A stretch of DNA of 64,000 nt from Bacillota bacterium (GTDB lineage Bacteria; Bacillota; Clostridia; Oscillospirales; Oscillospiraceae), in the NCBI GenBank assembly GCA_021770445.1, contig JAETQY010000005.1:177185-241184 (forward strand), given 5' to 3'. Positions 40,401-48,316 of this stretch are shown piece after piece. A program made the translations under genes and the position numbers. Under the pieces are notes generated by a model. The model did not search any database. It saw nothing but the letters and a program-made list of their open reading frames with translations, and was not told the origin of the DNA. Position 1 is the stretch's first letter. The number at the start of each line of letters is the position of its first letter.

Positions 40401-42251
40401 GTGAACATCGCCAACCCCGCCGACCTGCGGCGGCTGGTGGAGCTCTTCCCGGAGCAGCAGGTGTACATCGTGGCGGGCAGCGACGTGGTGGCCAACGCCT
40501 CCGCCTATAAGACCGAACCGGTGCCCTTCTCCATCCGCCGGATGAACCACGTCATCTTCCGCCGGGCGGGAGAGGCCGAGCTGCCCGCCCCTCTGCCCAT
40601 CACCGGACGGGTCATCCAGCTCCAGCTGCCCCCCCACCTGGAGGACATCAGCTCCACCCGCATCCGGGAGAACGTGGACCTGAACCGGGACATCTCCAAT
40701 TTCATCGACCCGGTGATCCAGGATTTTATCTACCAGAACGGTCTCTACCTCCGGGACAGCCAGGACAAGCCCATGCTGGGGGCCGGCGATCTGGAGTTCC
40801 AGTGGGTGGGCCAGCCCGACCCCCTGCTGCTGGACAGCCTCACTGCCGGCCAGCCCGACCGGGAAGCGGTGCGTTCCGCTATCTCCGACCAGGGGGACCG
40901 GGTGCTGCTGCTGCGCCGGACCGGCAGTGGGGACATTCTGGGCTACATCGCCTACCGCTCCCTCACTACCTCCCAGCTCTTTACCGCCCTGGGGGACACG
41001 GAGCTTGCCAACCGGGTCCGCCTGCGGGCTGCGGGCAAGACTATCCTCATCACCGCCCTGGCCGCCGACAGCAGCCATCGTTTCAAGGACTACCACCAGC
41101 TGCTGCTGTGCGAGCTGCTGGCCCGGTCCCTGGAGGAGGGCTGCGTCTATGGGGTGTTCTGCCCCCACGATGGGAAACTGGATGACCGGCTGGAGGATGT
41201 GCTTCTTCGTACCGGCTTTGTGGCCCGGGAGGCGGGCCGGCCCATCCGGGAGGCGGACATGCACGCCCCCGCTACCCTCATTCAGAACCTGGAGACCACC
41301 ATTCAGGAGCCCCTGGCCCAGAACCCCAGGGTGCTCTCCGCCATCCGCCGCAGCCACCAGAGCCTCCAGCGGGCCCTGGCCCGGCTCTGGCCCGGCTCCC
41401 TGATGCTCACCCTGTCCGCCGACATCATCCACCAGCGGCTGCTGGAGAAGATCACCGCCTACAACAACGTCCCCGCCGTCCCCACCACCCCACGGGTGCT
41501 GGGGGAGAACATGTGCGTCCCCTACGGCAAGCTCCTCCGGGGCAAGACTGTGCCCAACACGGTCACCAAGACCATCCACACCGACCGGGTCTACTCCCCC
41601 GACCTGTCGGAAAGCGTGATGGAGCCCTTCCCCTACTACGCCCCCATCCCCAGCCAGATCAGGACCATCAAGTCCTTCGACCGGCCGGTGATTTTGGTGG
41701 ACGACCTGATGCATCCCGGCTTCCGCTTCAAGGCCCTGGACCCCATCCTGCGCCAGGAGGGGGTGCCCATCCGCATGGTGCTGGTAGGGGTGCTGTCGGG
41801 CTACGGCAAGGACCTGATGGACGCCTGGGAGCGGCCGGTGGACTCGGTGTACTACCTGCCCACCCTGCGGCAATGGTTCATCGAGGCCACTTTGTACCCC
41901 TTTATCGGCGGCAACACCGTCCGGCGGCCCAGCTCGCCGGTGCCCGGCCTGCTGCCCGGCATTAACCACATCCTGCCCTACGCCCAGCCCGTCTATCAGG
42001 AGCCCTGCGCCCAGGAGGCGATATTTGAGCTGTCCCGCACCTGCCTGGAGGGGGCGCTGGACGTGATCCGTACCCTGGAGCAGGAGTACCGCATTCTCTA
42101 CGGCCGCAACCTGACACTGGCCCGGCTGCCCGAAGCGGTGATCCTCCCCCTGTGCCCCGACAAGGGCACCTGCCTGCACTACGACCCCACCCTGTCCGCC
42201 TCCGTCTACCTGGAGAACGACCTGGAGCAGCTGCTGCGGCAGCATCAATAA
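37458..42251 (+). CDS. Giant multidomain protein: HD + helical repeats + NadD-like + GNAT-like + PRTase-like
   Basis: 1597 residues, uninterrupted. About 178-280: HD domain (SHIAGVHHIAMTAARG, AAAHDVGKFG near 214, IASNHS, LLLIYADF). About 400-880: alpha-helical repeat region resembling HEAT units. About 908-1090: nicotinate/cytidylyl-type nucleotidyltransferase (KIAFFPGTFDPFTLSHKG; ISSTRIREN near 1064). About 1110-1290: acetyltransferase-like segment (ILGYIAYRSL, LITALAADSSHRFKDYHQLLL). About 1400-1480: VILVDDLMHPGFRFKALDPI, like the PRPP loop of phosphoribosyltransferases. GGGGTGA precedes the ATG. The joined activities point to nucleotide or NAD-type cofactor turnover or salvage; the actual reaction is not known. 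Two redox-type genes follow. Domain edges are rough. Confidence 0.75.
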   Translation: MNKIIRQLNRDILEALAARRPGGLTNRRVLQDLMKAPAWDEGLSALFPIRERLSCAHILELCTPVLDTLCPVPPKEGWGKFTYQYVCHLMFPEGGFAPEAERSGAGAEFYLVALQVLLDHERSALPFDPMLDFQFLPEEEYETCDKAREYRRFLAAWRGEFLYELMRLGMEFTPFKTLSHIAGVHHIAMTAARGLAQAGVEVDLALISGAAAAHDVGKFGCRPGERVPYLHYYYTDQWLLDRKMEDISHIASNHSTWDLELESLSVESLLLIYADFRSKSERDKEGNEVVVLYPLDQSFQVILSKLDNVDRKKRRRYEFVYGKLHDFEDYMRRLGVDVDLTGQHQAPVPAKDPALMGPEETLDSLILLSVEHNLQLMHMLSNEQKFGNIIEAARSTKSWQQLRAYLNVFEEYFTYLSVRQKTQALSFLYELLMHREGDIRRQAGALIGQIVARFHLVYRKEVPNHAQNDPAEEVPFTLWGQYLDMIIFPDHKTTPQQRSHISYTLKLVVESMLNHARPGDIPRFLDALLRYYNDPEHTDDDTAFTLLDAARYLPPKHYGEETREKLVNFAAHFAASEDLRLVTAALQFLRETVRNIPRSHPQMARIADLVESVPSSQLTTVFLKCRILRRAGRDVSALENTLYRTDITSEVFLDNLKIATPWIVKVAGVELLRDQVEHGVEAHILHIATHFSNLVKVSERVVVRHTAGSALVHTLSLLRRDQRNEVVVELGKGLEMGQYEISKYIPQYLGEAALYLHPSELDEQVLWLKTLLGSPNDSAVAGALNTIAVLLQHYPAYQQRFPEKREVYEARRQELLGLLLQGLAHYRETVRQEALLVTGKLLFESPILDMEEKARLFSLSYRKLLFLTQESSSRQDGLTFFYRAAALAHINRFIALRRLDHGPFTFEKPRKIAFFPGTFDPFTLSHKGIVHAIRDLGFEVYLAVDEFSWSKKAQPHLIRRQIVNLSIAGDFHVHLFPDDIPVNIANPADLRRLVELFPEQQVYIVAGSDVVANASAYKTEPVPFSIRRMNHVIFRRAGEAELPAPLPITGRVIQLQLPPHLEDISSTRIRENVDLNRDISNFIDPVIQDFIYQNGLYLRDSQDKPMLGAGDLEFQWVGQPDPLLLDSLTAGQPDREAVRSAISDQGDRVLLLRRTGSGDILGYIAYRSLTTSQLFTALGDTELANRVRLRAAGKTILITALAADSSHRFKDYHQLLLCELLARSLEEGCVYGVFCPHDGKLDDRLEDVLLRTGFVAREAGRPIREADMHAPATLIQNLETTIQEPLAQNPRVLSAIRRSHQSLQRALARLWPGSLMLTLSADIIHQRLLEKITAYNNVPAVPTTPRVLGENMCVPYGKLLRGKTVPNTVTKTIHTDRVYSPDLSESVMEPFPYYAPIPSQIRTIKSFDRPVILVDDLMHPGFRFKALDPILRQEGVPIRMVLVGVLSGYGKDLMDAWERPVDSVYYLPTLRQWFIEATLYPFIGGNTVRRPSSPVPGLLPGINHILPYAQPVYQEPCAQEAIFELSRTCLEGALDVIRTLEQEYRILYGRNLTLARLPEAVILPLCPDKGTCLHYDPTLSASVYLENDLEQLLRQHQ

Positions 42252-42254
42252 AAA

Positions 42255-42368
42255 GCCTCCCTCTCGGAGAGAGGTGGCACAGCGAAGCTGCGACGGAGGG
42301 AGTTTTTATGCGAATTACTCCCTCAGTCACCGCCTGATGGCGGCGACAGCTCCCTCAGAGAGGGAGCC
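42255..42368. repeat. Palindromic intergenic repeat, family B
   Basis: 114 bp with terminal inverted repeats GCCTCCCTCTCGGAGAG and CTCCCTCAGAGAGGGAGCC and inner hairpins (ACAGCGAAGCTG, CACCGCCTGATGGCGG). Same architecture as family A but different sequence. It separates the 1597-aa gene from the following gene and may act as a transcript-processing site. Confidence 0.75.
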
Positions 42369-42401
42369 TTGGAAGAAATAATTACAGGACGTGATATTAC
42401 C

Positions 42402-43688
42402 ATGTATTACTACAATGTCAACGGCGCCACCCTGGTCTCCCTTGTCCCGCTGGAGGGCTTTGGCCCCCAGACCGAGCCCGCCAACAGCTGGCGGATGTTC
42501 GCCGCCGTCCCTGGCGACCCGGTGCTGGGCCGGGGGTCCTTCCGGGTGAGCCACCCCGGCCAGCTTCTGGCCGGCCACGGCCTGGAGGCGCTGGACGCCT
42601 CCCGCCTGCCCAGCTTTGACGACGGCCCCACCAGCGCCGTGGTCAACGGGGAGGTCATCCCCCTGGAGCTGGACGAGACCGTCCGGCAGGCCATCGACGA
42701 CGGCCGGCTCACCGCCGTCAACACCGCCCGCCCGGGCTGGGAGGAGACCATTCACCGCTCCTTCCGCTCCGGCAAGCAGCGGGTGAACATCCTGGCCATC
42801 GGCGACGTGGGCTCCACCCTCCTCACCGGGCTGAAGCTGCTGGGCGGAGACACCATCTCCTCCATCGGCATCTGCGACCTCAGCGACCAGATCACCGCCC
42901 GGTGGGAGTTCGAGATGGGCCAGATCAGCCTGCCCTGGCAGTACGACGTCTTTCCCGAGGTGGAGGTGGTCTCTCCGGATGACCTCTTCGACTGCGACAT
43001 GTTCGTCTTTGTGGCCTCCAAGGGCATCCCGCCGGTGGGCTCCCAGGTGAAGGACGTGCGCATGGCCCAGTTCGAGGCCAACGCGGGCATTGTGAAGCAC
43101 TACGCCAGAATGGCCCGAGAGAAGCAGTTCAAGGGCCTGTGGTGCGCGGTGTCCGACCCGGTGGACCCCCTGGCCAAGACCGCCTATCTGGAGAGCAACA
43201 AGGACGAAAACGGCGTCTTTGACGGCAAGGGCCTGCGTCCCGAGCAGGTCCAGGGCTTCGGCCTGGGGGTGATGAACGCCCGGGCGGCCTACTTCGCCAA
43301 GCGGGACCCGAAATTGGCCTCCTTCCTCAGCGAGGGCCGGTCCTTCGGCCCCCACGGCACGGGGCTGTTTATCGCCAACTCCATCGCCAACTACGACGAG
43401 GAGCTGTCCCAGGAGCTGACCCACCTCACCGTCACCGCCAACCTGAAAATGCGGGAAATAGGTTTTAAGCCCTATGTGGCCCCCGCCCTGTCCTCCGGGG
43501 CCCTGTCCCTGCTGCTCACCCTCCGGGGGGAGTGGCACTGCGGCTCTGTGTTCCTGGACGGGGTGTACATGGGCGTGAAAAACCGCTACACCCCCGCCGG
43601 GGTGGAGACCGAGCTGCTGCCCCACATCCCCGATCCCCTCTTTACCCATATCCAGGAGGCGGCGGAGCACCTCAAGAGCATCATTTAA
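42402..43688 (+). CDS. Lactate/malate dehydrogenase-fold protein
   Basis: 428 residues from the ATG at 42402 (MYYYNVNGATLVSLVPLEGF); the ORF-track TTG is part of the repeat flank. The first 125 residues are unique. From about 126 a Rossmann start appears (VNILAIGDVGSTLLTGLKLLGGDTISSIGICDLSD), and later VFVASKGIPP, LWCAVSDPVDPLAKTAYL, GLGVMNARAAYFAKRD and SFGPHGTGLFIANS, in the order of LDH/MDH enzymes, including the region of the catalytic histidine. The substrate is not predictable and it is distant from true MDH. It lies between the giant nucleotide enzyme and a flavodoxin-fold reductase, 12 bases before the latter. Confidence 0.75.
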   Translation: MYYYNVNGATLVSLVPLEGFGPQTEPANSWRMFAAVPGDPVLGRGSFRVSHPGQLLAGHGLEALDASRLPSFDDGPTSAVVNGEVIPLELDETVRQAIDDGRLTAVNTARPGWEETIHRSFRSGKQRVNILAIGDVGSTLLTGLKLLGGDTISSIGICDLSDQITARWEFEMGQISLPWQYDVFPEVEVVSPDDLFDCDMFVFVASKGIPPVGSQVKDVRMAQFEANAGIVKHYARMAREKQFKGLWCAVSDPVDPLAKTAYLESNKDENGVFDGKGLRPEQVQGFGLGVMNARAAYFAKRDPKLASFLSEGRSFGPHGTGLFIANSIANYDEELSQELTHLTVTANLKMREIGFKPYVAPALSSGALSLLLTLRGEWHCGSVFLDGVYMGVKNRYTPAGVETELLPHIPDPLFTHIQEAAEHLKSII

Positions 43689-43700
43689 GAAGGTGGAACT

Positions 43701-44759
43701 ATGCCCATTACCCTGATCCATCCCGCCCCCGATTCCGGCTGGGCGGGCCAGCGGCTGGACACCGTCCTCAAGCACGCCCTGGCCGGCCGGGAGGTCCGCG
43801 TCGTGCGCAGGGCGGAGGAGCTGTCCGGTCTGGAGGGCCGGCGGCTGCTGCTGGCCCTGCCCCTGGGGGACACGGGGGTCAATCTGGAGTACATGCGCAT
43901 GCTGGCCCGGCTGCGGAGGGAGCCCGGTCTGCTGGACCGCTGCACCGGCGGGCTGATCGTAGACGGGGCTGGTGAGCTGTTTACCAAATCCGCCGCCGCC
44001 GAGGGGGCCCTGGCCATGAACCGGGCAGGCTGCGCCCTGGTGGGCCGGCCTCTGGTGGAGGGCACCGGCTCCCTGGCCAACTTCGCCGTCCAGGCTAAAA
44101 ACCTGGGGGTAGACCTGATGGGGGCCTACCGCCACGCCGCCGCCGAGTTGGCCGGCCAGGTGGAGGGCTTCGACTTTCCCAAAAAGGAGCGGCCGGAGGT
44201 GCTGGTCCTTCACGCCTCCAGCCATCACACCTCCAACACCATGGACCTGTGGGCCGGGGTGCGGGAGAAGCTGGAGGGGCAGTGTACCATCCGGGAGATC
44301 GGCCTGCGCAACGGCACTCTGTCCGACTGCTCCGGCTGCCCCTATACCATGTGCCTCCACTTCGGGGAGCAGGGGGGCTGCTTCTACGGCGGCGTGATGC
44401 AGGACGAGGTCTACCCCGCCGTCCGGGCGGCGGACGCCCTGGTGCTGTTGTGCCCCAACTACAACGACGCCCTGTCCGCCAACCTCACCGCCTGTATTAA
44501 CCGGCTCACCGCCCTGTTCCGCCAGACCAGGTTCTACGACAAGGCCGTCTTTGCCATCGTGGTCTCTGGCTACTCCGGGGGAGATACAGTGGCCCGGCAG
44601 GTGATTTCCGCCATGAATATGAACAAGTCCTTCTACCTCCCCGGCCGTTTCGCCCTCATTGAGACGGCCAACGATCCCGGCCAGGCCCTGGCCCTCCCCG
44701 GGATCGGGGAACGTCTGGAGGGCTTTGCGCAAAACATTCTGGACACGCTTTGCCTGTAA
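43701..44759 (+). CDS. NAD(P)H-dependent FMN reductase-like protein with extra N-terminal domain
   Basis: 352 residues. From about 170 a flavodoxin-like reductase is seen: VLVLHASSHHTSNTMDLWAGV (phosphate loop), DCSGCPYTMCLHFGEQGGCFY (four cysteines, as in iron-sulfur flavoproteins), ADALVLLCPNYNDALSANLTACINRLTAL and VVSGYSGGDTVARQVISAM. Residues 1-160 (LPLGDTGVNLEYMRML, GGLIVDGAGELFTKSAAAEGAL) form a separate domain vaguely like shikimate dehydrogenase N-terminal parts. AAGGTGG precedes the ATG. It probably moves electrons for the same pathway as the two upstream genes. Terminator follows. Confidence 0.8.
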   Translation: MPITLIHPAPDSGWAGQRLDTVLKHALAGREVRVVRRAEELSGLEGRRLLLALPLGDTGVNLEYMRMLARLRREPGLLDRCTGGLIVDGAGELFTKSAAAEGALAMNRAGCALVGRPLVEGTGSLANFAVQAKNLGVDLMGAYRHAAAELAGQVEGFDFPKKERPEVLVLHASSHHTSNTMDLWAGVREKLEGQCTIREIGLRNGTLSDCSGCPYTMCLHFGEQGGCFYGGVMQDEVYPAVRAADALVLLCPNYNDALSANLTACINRLTALFRQTRFYDKAVFAIVVSGYSGGDTVARQVISAMNMNKSFYLPGRFALIETANDPGQALALPGIGERLEGFAQNILDTLCL

Positions 44760-44764
44760 CATAG

Positions 44765-44802
44765 AAAACCGCCGCGGAACGAAACCCGCGGCGGTTTTTT
44801 TA
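44765..44802. terminator. Bidirectional terminator
   Basis: AAACCGCCGCGG-AACGAAAC-CCGCGGCGGTTTTTTT between the convergent FMN-reductase-like gene and ABC permease gene. Confidence 0.95.
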
Positions 44803-45585
44803 CTCCAAATTTAGCTTGTGCTCCAAGATCCAACACACGGCGGCCAGAAAGAGGGCGGCAGGGATGAGCATGGTGGCGCTTGCGGTGAGCATAGAGCCGT
44901 AGGCATTGGCGGTAGCCATATCCATCAGCCGCTGAATGAAGGTAGCGGAGAACACCCGGCCGTATACGTTCATCAGCAGGATATACAGCCCAATGAAGGC
45001 GGCCACGCCAGCCAGCTTCCGGTGCCGGGGGACCAGATGCCCGATGGCGATTGCCAGATAGATGGCGGCAATGAACTGTACCATAGCTGACAGGGACATT
45101 AGGAGAAACTCCGCTACCAGGATCAGCATATCGGGGTGCTTTATCAGAGCCCGGAGGATATCCGACCAGAAGGGGACCTGCAGCAGATCGGACAGGTTCA
45201 ATGGGAGCATAACGAGAGCGGAGAGGAAACTCACGGCGCTGCATCCCACCCAGGTGACCGCTCCGCAGATCAGCTTGGAGGCCACCAGCTCCCAGCTTCG
45301 GACGGGAAGGGTGTGCATGAGATAGCCCTCGTCCCCCAGCAGACCTTTGGAGAAGCGGTTGATGACAAAGATGATGCCGATGACGAACATGGCGATGATT
45401 ACGGCCATAAAGGCAAACATTGGTACACTTGAAACGAAGGAGTTCCGGAGATGCACCGCGCGGTCGTCCGCGTCCACAAAAATGCTGAACCGGTTCACCA
45501 GGGCCAGCACCAGCGCCGCACCCCAGACCAGGGAAAACTGCTTCCACATAGCCCGGAAGTCGTATTTCAACAGCTTAAACAGCAC
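44800..45585 (-). CDS. ABC transporter permease (YtrC/ABC-2 like)
   Basis: 261 residues, GTG start at 45585 overlapping the ATPase gene by 11 bases. Six hydrophobic helices, with MLFKLLKYDFRAMWKQFSLVWGAALVLALVNRF and later GDEGYLMHTLPVRSWELVASKLI, a motif of ABC-2 permeases of the YtrBC/BcrB kind. It forms the channel of the GntR-controlled exporter encoded by this three-gene operon. Such systems are often induced by cell-wall antibiotics. Confidence 0.85.
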   Translation of the reverse strand: MLFKLLKYDFRAMWKQFSLVWGAALVLALVNRFSIFVDADDRAVHLRNSFVSSVPMFAFMAVIIAMFVIGIIFVINRFSKGLLGDEGYLMHTLPVRSWELVASKLICGAVTWVGCSAVSFLSALVMLPLNLSDLLQVPFWSDILRALIKHPDMLILVAEFLLMSLSAMVQFIAAIYLAIAIGHLVPRHRKLAGVAAFIGLYILLMNVYGRVFSATFIQRLMDMATANAYGSMLTASATMLIPAALFLAAVCWILEHKLNLE

Positions 45586-46312
45586 GGTCTTCCCCTCCTT
45601 CCCACATAGGCTCTGCCTTGAAAATCTCCCGGAAGAGGGCGTCCACGCTCTTGCCTTCCTTCTCCCGGATGTCGTCCACCGTGGCGTGGAGCATGATTTT
45701 GCCCTCCTTCAGGAAAATGGCCTCGTCCAGCACCTTTTCAATGTCGGAGATCAGGTGGGTGGACAGCAGGACGGTGCCCTCCGGGTTGTAGTTAGTGAGA
45801 ATGGTGCGCAGGATAAAATCCCGGGCCGCCGGGTCCACCCCGGCGATAGGCTCGTCCAGCAGATAGAGCTTTGCCGCCCGGGCCATCACCAGCACCAGCT
45901 GCACCTTCTCCTTGGTGCCCTTGGACATGGACTTCAGCCGGTCCTTCGGCTCCACCCCCAGGGAGCGGCACATGGCCAGGGCCTTCTGGTAGTCAAAGTC
46001 GGCGTAGAAGTCCCGGAACAGGTCGAAGAGGTCTAGCGCCTTCATCCAGTCGGCGAAGTACATCCGGTCGGGCAGGTAGCTCACCACCGACTTGGTGTAG
46101 GGGCCGACGGCCTCGCCGTCGATGGCCAGCCAGCCCGTGGTGGGCTGGAGCAGACCACACAACAGCTTAATGAGGGTGGTCTTACCGCTGCCGTTGGGAC
46201 CCAGCAGGCCCACGATCCGTCCCGGCCCCACCTCCAGGTCCACCCCGCTCAGGGCAGGCCGCAGGCCGTAGGACTTGTAAAGCCCCCGGCACTCAATTAA
46301 AAAATCGCTCAT
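45575..46312 (-). CDS. ABC transporter ATP-binding protein (YtrB/BcrA type)
   Basis: 245 residues. Walker A GPNGSGKTT, signature MSKGTKEKVQLVLVMA (the MSKG variant of LSGGQ seen in BcrA/YtrB proteins), Walker B LYLLDEPIAGVD, H-loop STHL. The start overlaps the gntR stop (ATGA) with AAAGGAGGAG upstream. Energises the permease downstream. Confidence 0.93.
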   Translation of the reverse strand: MSDFLIECRGLYKSYGLRPALSGVDLEVGPGRIVGLLGPNGSGKTTLIKLLCGLLQPTTGWLAIDGEAVGPYTKSVVSYLPDRMYFADWMKALDLFDLFRDFYADFDYQKALAMCRSLGVEPKDRLKSMSKGTKEKVQLVLVMARAAKLYLLDEPIAGVDPAARDFILRTILTNYNPEGTVLLSTHLISDIEKVLDEAIFLKEGKIMLHATVDDIREKEGKSVDALFREIFKAEPMWEGGEDRAV

Positions 46313-46668
46313 GGTATCTCCTCCTTTAACAGCTCCACCGCCCGCTCCCGGCTGTAGCCCAGGGCGGACATGGCCTCGAAATAGTCCTGGACCACCGCCC
46401 GGGCCTCCCGCAAGCGGGCTCCCTCCAGAATGGCGGCATCCTGGGTGACTAGACGGCCCGCCGTCCGGTCGGCCCGGGCCAGCCCCTCCTGCTCCAGCTG
46501 AGCCAGCGCCCGCTGCATGGTGTTGGGGTTAACCCCCGCCTCCGCCGCCAACTCCCGCACTGAGGGCAGCCTGCTCCCCGGAGGGTAGACCCCGGCGATG
46601 ATCCGCCGAGCCAGCTGCTGGCTGAGCTGGGGCCAGATGGGCCGTCCGTCGTCCAGCTTCCAATCCAT
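46309..46668 (-). CDS. GntR/YtrA-family transcriptional regulator
   Basis: 119 residues from the ATG at 46668 (MDWKLDDGRPIWPQLSQQLARRIIAGVYPPGSRLPSVRELAAEAGVNPNTMQRALAQLEQEGL), preceded by GGGAGGTGA; the longer track form begins inside the operator. The short C-terminal segment (about 45 residues, LREARAVVQDYFEAMSALGYSRERAVELL) marks the YtrA subfamily, whose members repress the ABC operon they head. A perfect inverted repeat overlaps the promoter just upstream. Confidence 0.93.
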   Translation of the reverse strand: MDWKLDDGRPIWPQLSQQLARRIIAGVYPPGSRLPSVRELAAEAGVNPNTMQRALAQLEQEGLARADRTAGRLVTQDAAILEGARLREARAVVQDYFEAMSALGYSRERAVELLKEEIP

Positions 46669-46689
46669 GGCGGTCACCTCCCGCTTCAT

Positions 46690-46736
46690 TTGTATTATGT
46701 ACTTAATACAATAATACATCCAGAGCGGTTTGTCAA
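46690..46736 (-). promoter_or_regulatory. Promoter and YtrA-type operator of the GntR-ABC operon
   Basis: Minus-strand TTGACA (46736-46731), a 17-base spacer and TATTGT (46713-46708). The perfect dyad TTGTATTA-N6-TAATACAA (46690-46711) covers the -10 and start site, so the repressor would exclude polymerase. Confidence 0.82.
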
Positions 46737-46746
46737 CCCCTCCGGC

Positions 46747-46787
46747 AAAAAAATTTTGCCCCGCCGGAGTTCTGGCTCCGGCGGGGC
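46747..46787 (-). terminator. Terminator after mnmE
   Basis: Minus strand: GCCCCGCCGGAG-CCAGAA-CTCCGGCGGGGC followed by AAAATTTTTTTGCC. Confidence 0.9.
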
Positions 46788-46795
46788 ATCTGCTT

Positions 46796-48169
46796 CTATT
46801 TTCCGACGCAGAATTTGGAGAAGATGCGGTCGGTCACATCCTCCCGGACAGACTGCCCGGTGAGCTCCCCCAGGGCGGCCAGGGCCTCCTCCACGTCGGC
46901 GAGGAGGGCATCGGGGGTAAAACCGGCTGTGAGCGCCTCCCGGGCCCTGTGGACGGCCTCCCGAGCCCGGGAAGCCGCCTCCTCCTGGCGGGCGTTGGTG
47001 AGGATCTGGCCGTAGCCCCACCAGAGGTCCTGGGGAAAGGCGCAGGAGATCTCCTGGCACAGCTCGTCCAGATATCTGGTCCTAGCGCTCACCGTCACCG
47101 ATGGAGGCAGCTCCATGTTCACAACAGGGATAGGTGCGGAGGGCAGGTCCCCCTTGGTCCACACCAGAATGGTGGGAGCCAGAGCCATGGCCTCCCGGAG
47201 CAAGGCAAAGTCCTCCTCCTGGGCGGGCTGGGAGGCGTCGATGAGCACCAGAATCAGCCCCGCCTCCTTCATGGCCCTCCGGGAGCGCTCCACCCCCAGC
47301 TTCTCCACCGGGTCCTCCGTGTCCCGCAGGCCGGCGGTGTCGATGAGCCGCAGGGGGACGCCCCCCAGCTCGCACCGCTCCTCCACTGTGTCCCTTGTGG
47401 TGCCGGGGACATCGGTGACGATGGCCCGGTCCCAGCCCAGCATGGCGTTGAGTAGGGAGGACTTGCCCGCGTTGGGTCGACCCACAATGGCGCAGGGCAC
47501 CCCATCCCGCAGCAGCTTCCCCCGGCCGCAGGAGGCCAGCAGCACATTCAGCTCCCCCTCCTGGTCGGCCAGGGCCTCATCCAGCGTCTCCAGGCGGAAG
47601 GGGTCGATATCCTCGTCCGGGTAGTCCAGCACGGCGTGGAAGTGGGCCATCACGTCCACCAGCGCGGAGTAGATGTCCCCGATCTTTTTCGACAGCGCCC
47701 CGGCCAGCTGGCCCGCCGCGTGACGGGCCCCCTCCCGGCTCTGGGCCTCCAGCAGATCGCCCACCGCCTCCGCCTGGGCCAGGTCCAGCCGGCCGTTGAG
47801 GAATGCCCTTCTTGTAAACTCTCCCGCCCGGGCCTGCCGGGCCCCGGCGGCAAAGAGAGCCTCCAGCCCCAGGGTCAGCACCATGGGGGAGCCGTGGCAC
47901 TGAAATTCCGCCGTGTCCTCCCCGGTGTAGCTACTGGGGCCCAGACTGTAGGTGCACAGCACCCGGTCGATGGCCTGTCCCCCGCTGTCCAGCAGGTCGC
48001 CGTAAACCAGCTCCCGGGGGGCGTGGTCCCGCAAACCCTTGCGCCCCAACGGTTTAAAGCATCTCTCGGCAATAGGCACAGCCTGGGGTCCGGACAGGCG
48101 CAGGATGCCGATGGCCCCGGGCCCCGGGGGAGTGGAGATGGCGGCGATGGTGTCGGGATGGATAGGCAT
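46796..48169 (-). CDS. mnmE: tRNA uridine-5-carboxymethylaminomethyl modification GTPase MnmE
   Basis: 457 residues from the ATG at 48169 (MPIHPDTIAAISTPPGPGAIGILRLSG), with AAAGGAG upstream. N-terminal folate-binding domain; helical middle; inserted G domain with GRPNAGKSSLLNAM (P-loop), DVPGTTRDTVEE, DTAGLRDTED and WTKGDLP; C-terminal FSKFCVGK with the invariant cysteine. With MnmG it modifies U34 of several tRNAs. In many Firmicutes it lies in the rnpA-yidC-jag-mnmE-mnmG run near oriC; here none of those partners is adjacent. Confidence 0.97.
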   Translation of the reverse strand: MPIHPDTIAAISTPPGPGAIGILRLSGPQAVPIAERCFKPLGRKGLRDHAPRELVYGDLLDSGGQAIDRVLCTYSLGPSSYTGEDTAEFQCHGSPMVLTLGLEALFAAGARQARAGEFTRRAFLNGRLDLAQAEAVGDLLEAQSREGARHAAGQLAGALSKKIGDIYSALVDVMAHFHAVLDYPDEDIDPFRLETLDEALADQEGELNVLLASCGRGKLLRDGVPCAIVGRPNAGKSSLLNAMLGWDRAIVTDVPGTTRDTVEERCELGGVPLRLIDTAGLRDTEDPVEKLGVERSRRAMKEAGLILVLIDASQPAQEEDFALLREAMALAPTILVWTKGDLPSAPIPVVNMELPPSVTVSARTRYLDELCQEISCAFPQDLWWGYGQILTNARQEEAASRAREAVHRAREALTAGFTPDALLADVEEALAALGELTGQSVREDVTDRIFSKFCVGK

Positions 48170-48316
48170 GGAGCGCACTCCTTTCGCAATGCGGTGGAAC
48201 ATTCACTTTCCCTTGCAAAAACACCGCCGGGAAAAGTTTGTGTAATATTGATCCTTGACAAATGTTATGGAAACCTGCAAATGAATATTCACGGTTTAGA
48301 CAGTTGACATAACCGA

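Noticed and set aside
38247-42248. 1333-aa minus-strand open frame opposite the giant multidomain gene
   Set aside because: Low-complexity Val/Leu/Gly/His/Gln-rich translation without motifs; it is the usual shadow of a GC-rich gene. The plus-strand frame shows real domains and a ribosome site.
47476-47481. GTCGAC site as evidence on the specificity of the R-M system
   Set aside because: Presence or absence of a few sites in 64 kb says nothing about specificity; methylome data are needed.
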